Assembly: GCA_963920575.1 (NCBI GenBank)
Contig: OY986973.1
Location: 21,991,851-22,055,850, forward strand
Length of the DNA stretch: 64,000 nucleotides
DNA from: Narthecium ossifragum
Lineage: Eukaryota; Streptophyta; Magnoliopsida; Dioscoreales; Nartheciaceae
Direction of reading: 5' to 3'
Shown here: piece by piece, positions 55,996-64,000 of the stretch
Numbering within the stretch: position 1 is the first letter of the stretch
Layout of the letters: each line of letters begins with the position of its first letter
Program-made: the position numbers and the translations under genes
The notes under the pieces: generated by a model
Databases searched by the model: none
Seen by the model: only the letters and a program-made list of their open reading frames with translations
Told to the model about the DNA's origin: nothing

Positions 55996-58900
55996 GCCCT
56001 TTTCTTCTCCCCCATGTGGCCGCTGCACTCCCCCCCGAGACCCCTCCTCTTTTTTTTCTCCCGAGCGAGACCCCCTCCCCTCTTCACTCCTCTCCTCCCC
56101 ACGCCAGTCTGCGGCTCCTCCTCTCCTCCCCACGCGGCTCCTCCTCGCCTCCGCCTCTAGCCCCTCGCCTCCGCCTCGGCCTCGGCCTCCGGCCCCTCGC
56201 CTCCGCCTCAGCCTGCGGCCCCTTCCCTCCCCCTCGTGCTCCTCCCCCCCTTCGCCTCCGCCTCATGCTCCTCCCCCCCTCCAGCTTCTCCTTCCCTCCG
56301 CCTCGTCCTCCTCCCGGTACGCATCGTCTTAGTACCGGGCGATACCGTATGTATCGCCCGGCACAACTCCGGCACCCCCCGATACCGATTCGGGGGGGTT
56401 TTTTGTCCCGGTTTGCTGCCGGTCCGGTACATACCGGACATGTGCCGGCCGGTATGGAAATCCTTGAATGGCTCATTCCATTGTTAAGGTTTATTGTTTT
56501 CAGCTTAGATGCTAATTTTAATATATGTAGTTCAACATTTTCTATCCTTATCTGTTTGTGCTTTTCTTCTATCAGCTTCTGAAGCCAAATGCTTGAAAAG
56601 AGGCGTGAAGGAAGTTGTGAAGAGTATCCGCCGTGGCAACAAAGGGTTAGTTCTCTTATTACTTCATTGTTATATGAACACTTATGAATCTTCACTACAT
56701 TATCTGGTTTGATGTGTTTGCAAGTGTTTGTAATTGATGGATGTTTCTTATCGGGATAGCGGAGACAAAGTCTCAGGCGATCAGTGGTTGCTGGAAATGT
56801 ATGTTCTAATGTTTAGGTTAAATATTTATAAGTTGGGTTAGAATTGAGGATTCTGAGTACTTGGATTGTGATGGTGTAGTTTAAACAGTTACACATTGAG
56901 TTTGAATTGAAGATCCTTGATACTTTGGCACTGTGAATCAAGTCTTATTATTGTCTTGATTTGAAATGCTTGATGTACACACTAGAAGATCAGTGTTATT
57001 TAGAAGATTAAATAATCACGTGAGTACAGTGATTTATAAGTTGTTGTCTTCTCAGGGATATAATCTATGCTTCAGGTGACCCCTAAGGTATCGATTCGGA
57101 ATGTTCTTACCAAGTAGTTCTTGCCTGTCAGCCAGTGTGGTATTAATGGGAGAAATGATCTGCAAACCTATAGTTTATAGTTATGGGATGGTTTTCTGAA
57201 TCTTGTTTTGCCTACTATTGAGTCCTATAAGTGGAAATTAAGTCTTCAATAACTGGGGTTTGTTTCACGGAGTCCACTGATTGAAATAAGAACAAAAATT
57301 TGGTGAGGGGAGGAAGAAGAGACTCATTAGACAGATTTCTGCGATCTAAATTGACATGTCTGCACAGTTTAATGTATCATTCAGGGTCCTCTATTTTGCT
57401 TCAAATGAGTTACCAGGATTGAGAGAATAGCCTCTGCTTGGAAATGATCTAGTGGACTCACTCGATAAAAAGGAAGGAACTTGCAGTACTATTTATCAGG
57501 TTCTTTTGCCTATACATCTGTACAAAAATGCCCAATTGCACATTAACTCCCCCGAGCTTGATAGTTCGATACCATTCTAGACATTTCATTCTTTGTGCAT
57601 GAAACTCCTCAGTAGATTAGGGGAAATGATTGTTTGGGTTGGTATTTTTCCTACAAAATCTGTACTAGACTGAGACGATCAATTGTTTCTTCTGGTGTGA
57701 ACTTTCTGGTTTGTATGAATCATATGTATACCCCAGTTCCACCTGTTTCATGAGGTTCCTGCTGATGAAACTTATTTGTGGTCATGTGTTTAATGTCCCC
57801 TCTGTTTTGCCCATCTGCTTCGTCACTTCTTGTTTCCAAACTCTGGGCTTTAGTGCATGTTGCTAAGTTGAATGTTTTGTACTCAGTGGCTAAGCGCTAC
57901 TTTATTGCTTCTGACAATCAGCTAATAAACCACCCTTGAATGCTAACATCTAAGATTGTTTATGGGCTTACATATTTCTGGGTGGTCAATTTGTTCTGGA
58001 AAAAAGTGGTTCAAGACTAAATCAGTTATTTTGTGTGAAAAGTAGAGTTTATTTTCCCGAACTTCCGCTTCTATTTATAGAGATGTAATCTCCTATGTCA
58101 AGAGCGCCTCACATTTGATGGATATTAGTTGTGCCACTGTTCTCAGAACTAATGGGCCAATTCTTATCAGGACTAGTCAATTGTGTTGTGCTTCCAAAGT
58201 ACATTGACCAAGATTTATTTAGATTCCTATTATGAAATACTTTTTATTGAGAAGTTATTACGTGTATGATGTTTTTGACATTGTGTGGTTGCAGATTGTG
58301 TGTGATTGCTGGAAACATTTCTCCGATTGATGTGATAACACATGTTCCCATCTTATGTGAGGAGGCTGATATTCCCTACTTATATGTTCCTTCAAAAGAG
58401 GTTAGTTGTGCTTTTTGTGAGTTCGAATTTCTCTTCTAACTGCTATAAGGAATCTATTCATATGCTTGAAGATGTGCTGCAGTGTTTGAAAACAGCATGA
58501 ATTAGAGCACAAGTCCACTGTAATAAGTGTCGTTGCATCTCAAAACCCATCAAATTTACATATGTCTTGGTATATCTTTTGGCCAGCATAACGTTCATGT
58601 TTGGGACCCTACTTGCTGCCCTTCTCTAAACAAATTGCTGATTACTCACTCAGAGTTCAAATACAGCCTGTCGTGATTTGCCCCAAGGTCATATAATGCA
58701 TGATTCTTTTGGAAGCAAAGTAATAGCAAAAAACTGTCATAATTTGCACCGACATTGATGTTGCATGAATTTTTTTTCTGAGAAAAGTAATAATTGGAAG
58801 TTCTTTCAAGCCTTGTTCATCATCCACGTTTAACACATGAAAGAGGCATTGACAGATTCTTGCATAGCAACTAGCAAACTTCCAAGCTCCATTTGAATGC

Positions 58901-59334
58901 TTCTAAACCCTGTCATGAAATATAGTTACTGTACTTCCAAGAATGGTAAAAATTACTCCATTTCATGTCATTTTCTAGGCTTTTGATACGTGGCATGTAT
59001 TACTTTGAGTACTGTCATAACTAACCAACCTGAGAAGATCCTGGTGAAACTGGGTAGAATTAGTGAAACCAAATTCACTGAAACCAAAGCACAAACCATT
59101 GAAACGTGTTTTCAGGTGGGCTGATACCAATACCGAGGCTTTATTTGCTCTTTTTTTCCTGTGTTCTCCTAGGATCTCGCAACCGCAGGGGCAACGAAAA
59201 GGCCAACATGCTGCGTCCTGGTGCAAACAAAGCCAGCCAAGGGAGAGCTCGACCAGGAAGTGCAGGAGAAGCTACAAGCAGAGTACAATCAAATGGTATC
59301 AGAGGTCGTGGAGCTGACATCCTCTCTTTACTGA
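54020..59334 (+). CDS. NHP2: H/ACA snoRNP subunit NHP2 (L7Ae family), 4 exons, 154 aa
   Basis: RNA-binding core subunit of H/ACA ribonucleoproteins, which guide pseudouridylation of rRNA and also contribute to telomerase RNP; it acts in the nucleolus. Exons: 54020-54146, 56576-56645, 58295-58400, 59173-59334, all GT-AG with closing phases. The N-terminus (MGSDSETERSAKKEKK) is charged, as in plant NHP2. The L7Ae core follows: KCLKRGVKEVVKSIRRGNKG (47-66), LCVIAGNISPIDVITHVPIL and IPYLYVPSKEDLATAG, ending TKRPTCCVLVQTKP and a short acidic tail. Length is normal for the family. Introns 1 and 2 are long (2429 and 1649 bp); intron 1 hosts a transposable element. Confidence 0.95.
55082..56466. mobile_element. 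DNA transposon in NHP2 intron 1, TSD AATGGCTC
   Basis: AATGGCTC lies at 55074-55081 and 56467-56474, an 8-bp target duplication. The ends CAAGGATTGCC and, on the other strand, CAAGGATTTCC are short inverted repeats. The 8-bp duplication and short TIRs fit the hAT superfamily, though no transposase was found in its 1385 bp. The interior has GC-rich ends with repeated GGTACGCGCCG and CCGGTAC motifs, an AT-rich middle (55200-55850), and (CA)n then (CT)n runs at 55905-55995. Confidence 0.8.
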
Positions 59335-60325
59335 AGAAAACACGAAACCAAAGCCGATTTCATATGAAATGTTTAAGCTCGAGTTTCTATCATTGGGAGT
59401 TTGTTGTCAATGTCAGCTGTGCAGCAAAGCATTTGTTATGTTTTCACTGTACTCTTATGCAGCAAGACACAAAATTTAGATTGAGCAGTATTACGTTACT
59501 AACTAGGATCTCAAGGTGTACTCATCTCAGATTCGTTTAGACAGTCTTCAGGCTGTTTGTTCTTGTGGATTGTCATCTGTGGTGATATTGTAATGCCACT
59601 ATATGCAAACAAGAGCGTTTTGATCTGTGATGTGCTTCTCATTACATATGTAATAGATCTCATTACAGAGAAAAATACTTCACATAAATTTGCTGCTTCA
59701 TATCTAAATCAAGAATTTTCTAGAACTCGTGGAAGCAAAGCTCATTGTGTAGCTAGATCATAAAAGAGTGACAGCGTCTAGATACAATTACTAACCCAAC
59801 TGTTCTTCAATGGCTAATGATGTCATAATGGGTCCAAATCTTGGCATGATGAAATCAATCTTTGACAGCACCAATCTGACAAAGTACATGAGAACAAACA
59901 ACTGCCATTTGGTATCATCTTGTAAAACTCAGAAGCCTCTGATTAGATGCCATTCAACCCCAGGAGACAAAGATAGTGATCCAAAGCAGATGGCCTCCAG
60001 GTGATCCAAAACCCTATGAAATATGTAATATTAGAATGTACCATCCACAGCATTAAAAGGAGAGAGAGCTTGGGAATAGATATGAGTATATGACCCATGG
60101 ACAAACAAATCCATTCATGTGAGGATATGATGTTCTGTTGGAGGTATTCTTTTGGGATGTTTGTGCACAAGAAAGGGATCCATCCCTCTTTTCCTTATTT
60201 GGTACCATGATTGATTCATTGGTTGTAACTTCGTCATCAGTGAACTTTATCTATACATTTAGTAGGAGATTAACAGGTAACTTTATCACTCAGCTTTAGC
60301 TATACTTTTATCTATACTTTTTTTT
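59335..60325. other. 3' flank of NHP2, no firm gene
   Basis: A likely 3' UTR runs to about 59660. A 64-codon frame at 59810-60004 and the sequence after it are not recognised, and no splice partner is evident. Confidence 0.35.
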
Positions 60326-60380
60326 TCTTGGGCTCAACTATTCAAAAAAAACATAAAAATAAAAATAAAACAAGACTGGG
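60326..60380 (+). mobile_element. Minimal LINE tail
   Basis: CTTGGGCTCAACTATTC followed by an A-rich run matches the untranslated tail of the LINE at 32996-33487 (CTCGGGCTCAACTCTTC plus A run, minus strand). Only about 20-30 bp of the LINE remains before the tail. Confidence 0.45.
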
Positions 60381-61542
60381 GATGCTAGTAAGACTTTTTT
60401 ATCCAGATAAGAAGAAGCTATCGTTAAAATCTCTCTATAGTAGGAGAGAATGGTTTATCTAATAGTACTAGATTATAAGTATCTTAGGGGCTGTTTAGTT
60501 GCATGTATCGATAAAAATAGGACATTTGTATCGTAATATAGCATGATCCGTCTATTTATTAGATGGCTCTTAATCCTTATCATGAGATACAAATTTATCT
60601 CTTGATAAGATTATGGAAAACACCACCACCGATATTCTAGCTTTCTTTAGAGCTCATATGATAAGATTTGTGTCCACCGGTGTAAAGTTTGTCAAATTGA
60701 GTACCTACTGTGGTGGTTCATGAAAGAAATTTTACGCTTGGCATCCATAGCAGGGCGACAATGTGAACGCTGCTAAATTGTATTGTAGTGTGCACGTCTG
60801 TACTGCATTTCTAAAACACAGTAGCAACAAATCTCTATCCATCAAACAAATCAAATCACACGCTATAATTCACTGCTTGGATGTATCTATAGGTGATCTA
60901 TGAATGGCTATAGGAGATTTACTATTCTCATGCATCAATACTCTTAAAAAAACCTTATGGATGGTGATGAAAGGTGAAGCACAGGCTAAAGAGAGACAAG
61001 GGGACTGTCCCAAAGGGTACAAAGCTTTACCAAAGCCTCTTTCAGATGCTCAAAGACAGCTAAATTAAAGCATGTCATGGCTCCTCCTAATTGGCTATGG
61101 ATGGATGCAACTTGTTTCACCCTTTGTGTGGTACACTGCCAACTTACAATGGCAAAATGATTCACCACTCATTTGGGCACCAAGTAGTGTTTTCCCTTCT
61201 TTTTGACTCCTCTTTGACCACAAATTTTATCATGTGATATGGAGAAAAAAAAAATTCCAATATTTAAGGTTTGGATAGAGCAATTTCTTCTTTTTTTCGA
61301 GTCAAATGATTTGCAATTCGACTCCACAAATGGTCTTTAAATTATACATATTTTGAATATAAACGGGTACCATATTGCCACAAGCTTGATTACTAATAAG
61401 TACTTAGTTTGGTGCAGGTTGGATTACTAAGTTAAAATTACTGGCTCAATTAATATATATTTTTTTAGACAAAAAAGTAATATACACTAAATTTAAGTAA
61501 AATATAAAGATATACTATTACCTTTTTCAACTTTAGCAAAAG
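60381..61542. other. Intergenic spacer
   Basis: AT-rich. GGGGCTGTTTAGTTGCATG near 60488 resembles a MITE end, but no inverted partner was seen. No gene or RNA gene was recognised. Confidence 0.35.
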
Positions 61543-62550
61543 AACTATTTACACTCATATGCCCCAAAACATTATTTATTATGGCACAACATTTACATGT
61601 AATCATTGGAAAAGTTTGATTTTACATATATCATCCTAAAAAAAGTCAAATTTACACCAGAAGCCCCGAAAAAACTTTGATTATTATCATATAGCCCTTT
61701 TGGCTATTTAAGAGTGGAATATTCACGTGTATTGTGAGAATCTAAAGTGGAGGATGTAGATGAAGGTGAACCTCATAACTTCATGATTAATGGTGATAAG
61801 AAACTTGAAAATCGACCTATAGAGAAAGGAAGTTGACCGAAATCGAGAGAGCAAGGTGGAGATAGTTCGTCAGAGAGGGAGATGGAGATAGCTCATAAGA
61901 GAGAATAGTGGACACGCCTTTTATTTCAAGCCCTAAACCCCAACAGTCATCTGGGTTGTCGGAGGCAGAAATACAGTAATTATAAAGGTTAATGGTAGCT
62001 AAGTAATTTCAAAAGCCACTGTTAGTATCAAACGGCTATATCCAACATATTCCTTAAATATTCTACTCTTAGATAACTAAATTGGCTATATGACAATAAT
62101 CAAGGTTTTTGTTGTGCATTGGATGCCTTGGATTCTGTCGCCGGCTCGACTATGACACACTACGCAGAGTTAACGGGGTCCGGGGCAGCGCCCTGGCGGG
62201 GATCGACCCGACCCGGATTAGGTTATGTATTAAGGAGTATAAATACTCATGTAACCTAGGGTTAGGGTTAAGCATAAGACATATTAGAGGAGGCTGTGAG
62301 ATTGAGAGATGTATTGTAACCCCTATTCTGCATAGTGAAGAAGACGATCTCTCCCCGTGGACGTAGGCATTCTTGCCAAATCACGTAAACCTCATGTCTT
62401 ATTTTCTCATTCTTCCGTTTACTGTGTGTGTTTGCCATCGCCGAGTTCTCAATATTTCCAACAGTTTTTAAGGTTTTTGTTGTAAATTTGATTATTTTAG
62501 GATCATATATGTAAAATTAAACTTTTTGAGGAGGGTATATGTAAATAACC
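61543..62550. mobile_element. Non-autonomous element with long inverted repeats (MULE-like)
   Basis: The left side CTATTTACACTCATATGCC and onward pairs with the complement of the right side TTATTTACATATACCCTCC. Both share GTTT(G/A)ATTTTACATATAT, AATTTACA(A/C)(C/A)A, TTGATTATT(A/G)TCATATAGCC and TAAGAGT(A/G)GAATATT blocks, giving inverted repeats of roughly 200 bp. No transposase is present. The target duplication is unresolved. A solo LTR lies in the right arm. Confidence 0.65.
62110..62463 (+). mobile_element. Small solo LTR (354 bp), TSD GTTTT
   Basis: It begins TGTTGTGCATTGG and ends ATTTCCAACA, with GTTTT at 62105-62109 and 62464-62468. TATAAATA at about 62239 is a good promoter candidate. 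The short LTR and TGTTG...CAACA ends suggest a Copia-type element. Confidence 0.88.
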
Positions 62551-63099
62551 ATTCAATATACACGATTTCACATAAAATCCTCCACATCAGTAATAATCTT
62601 ATATATTATTCCTACTTACGTTTGTATAAAGCAGAGAGAGAGAGAGAGAGAGAGAGCATGGCAGCAGCTTTTGCTTTTGAATGCTCTGCTTTCCATCCCA
62701 TTGCAACTGCATGCTCTTGTTTTGTTTCACTGTAAAACTTGACAACCTCCTGACATGTACAGCAGGGTGGGGGGCTGTGAGTGTGGTGATGAGATTGGTG
62801 TATTTTGAGAGAATCCATAAAGCAGACAGGGCAACCCCTCATTATCCTATTAATCTACTCTGCATCTTTCATGTCATAATAAGATAAGAGAGAGAAAGAA
62901 GAAGAGAGCTTTGTACCAATGACACAAATCTCAAGATGCCAATCCCACTAACAAAGACAGAATTTAGGACTTTAATGAATGGCCAAACCCAGGGAATGTT
63001 GGATTCTCAATTGCATTACCAATACCCCAAGCACATCCCCCATCCCCCCCCCCCCCCCCCCCCCTCTCTGTTCCTCTTTTGTTTATCTCTCTCTCTCTC

Positions 63100-63130
<31 letters not shown>

Positions 63131-64000
63131 GTCTGTTCCACTTTTCACCTCCCCCATTCCTCCATTCTTGCATGCCCAAGCATTCTTTTTGAGCTTTCAA
63201 GAATACCCTTTTCCTACTTTTCCTGAGTAATTTCTTATCACTAAAGAAAAATATTAACCATTTATAGATTCTATGCTGCTGCAATTGGGGACCATTCACA
63301 AATAAGCCAGCATCTCAGTACTTTGTTCAGAAGAATATTATTTCTATCAGGATAATTTGATCATCCAAAACCACTCCAGCTCGATCAATCGAAGCCGTAA
63401 AAAATCGATTCGACAACCCCAAATGGTCTAATAATATACAGAATCTAGGCCACACCACCAATCTATATAAGGTACATGCAACATTATTGTCCTTAGAGCA
63501 ACATCAATAGCTGTTTCTCTTTATTCTAATTGGAAGGCCGTTCTTCTGTTAATCCTGCATGAAAGCACTTTGGCTCTACTTCAGTCAATATATTCTTTTT
63601 CTTTGCAATGTCTGATGCCCCTTTTTCTCTCCTTAGCTTTTGGTACATATTATATCGCTTTCTTTATGATTCTTTAATCTGGCATAGAATTCTTGCAAAC
63701 ACACTTCCCAAGCAAGTGACTCAGCTGAACCCAACGAAAGAATTTTTAGCACTTTGCTTTCCTTTGAAACTTTATCCACACACTACTTCATTCACTCCGA
63801 GGGCTGCTTTTAACTCTTTTACACAATATTTTTTAGCCTCACTTGCTCTTTTAGCCAAAACCAAAGGTGGCGAGCATGCTAGTCCTCTCCCTCTCTTTTC
63901 TCCTTTACATACAACCAAAACAACCAAGCATCTGGGATTTTTGTCATTGCCACTGACACCAGTGAGGCGTGAAGGAAGGCAGCTTGTTTCTTCTAAGAAT
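62551..64000. other. Right-edge sequence with simple repeats
   Basis: (GA)n at 62635-62656, a C run at 63045-63064, (CT)n at 63088-63101 and (TA)n at 63104-63130. Frames overlapping these are artefacts. The remaining AT-rich DNA shows no gene I can support and may be upstream sequence of a gene beyond the edge. Confidence 0.5.

Noticed and set aside
55845..56695. Frames of 245 and 203 codons
   Set aside because: They run through (CA)n, (CT)n and GC-rich repeat DNA of the intronic transposon and partly antisense to NHP2 exon 2.
59810..60004. 64-codon frame downstream of NHP2 as a gene
   Set aside because: No recognised motif, no convincing splice partner and an ordinary length for chance.
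62600..63300. MicroRNA precursor or small gene at the (GA)n and (TA)n region
   Set aside because: No known plant microRNA sequence was recognised and the open frames are made of simple repeats.

Overview
The window is nuclear DNA of a flowering plant. Four conserved, intron-bearing or single-exon plant genes sit in a thick bed of nested transposable elements. The protein sequences look most like those of a non-grass monocot, but that is an impression from memory, not a measured result. A 200-base run of N (27173-27372) marks an assembly gap.

Layout. Positions 1-9478 hold the 5' part of a minus-strand Ty3/gypsy element of Tat/Ogre type: 5' LTR, primer site, an extra ORF1, and an uninterrupted gag-protease-RT-RNase H frame that runs off the left edge. 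It is inserted in an LTR of a second family (9484-10571). Positions 10578-13890 are a PIF/Harbinger transposase pseudogene split by a solo LTR (TSD GCGTG). A chloroplast chaperonin gene (CPN60 beta, about 15.1-20.9 kb) follows; its transit-peptide exon looks broken or newly intronised. Then come a Tourist-type MITE, a solo LTR nested inside another solo LTR (TSDs CAGAC and ATAAT), GC-rich repeat DNA and the gap. A single-exon mitochondrial mTERF gene (28190-29377) follows, with a small plastid rps2-like fragment downstream.

Positions 31.1-40.7 kb are one large, decayed Mutator-like element. It has TIRs of about 300 bp, a mudrA-like transposase, and a convergent, partly duplicated GRF-zinc-finger gene. 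The transposase is broken by a solo LTR (TSD TGTAT), a LINE 3' end with a 16-bp TSD, frameshifts and stops. Next are a ten-exon Rossmann-fold NAD(P)-binding protein gene (41375-48806) resembling Arabidopsis At5g15910, a Pack-MULE carrying homoserine-kinase and subtilase fragments (50328-52117), LINE and CACTA debris, and a four-exon NHP2 gene (54020-59334) whose first intron holds a 1.4-kb element with an 8-bp TSD. The right end carries a small element with long inverted repeats, split by a 354-bp solo LTR (TSD GTTTT), and then unassigned sequence.

The genes do not form an operon. They are independent housekeeping genes: plastid protein folding, mitochondrial gene expression, an NAD(P)-binding organelle protein, and snoRNP/telomerase RNP biogenesis. 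Most LTR insertions here survive as solo LTRs with intact target duplications. The Ty3 element at the left edge and its host LTR run out of the window, so whether they are full length cannot be seen.
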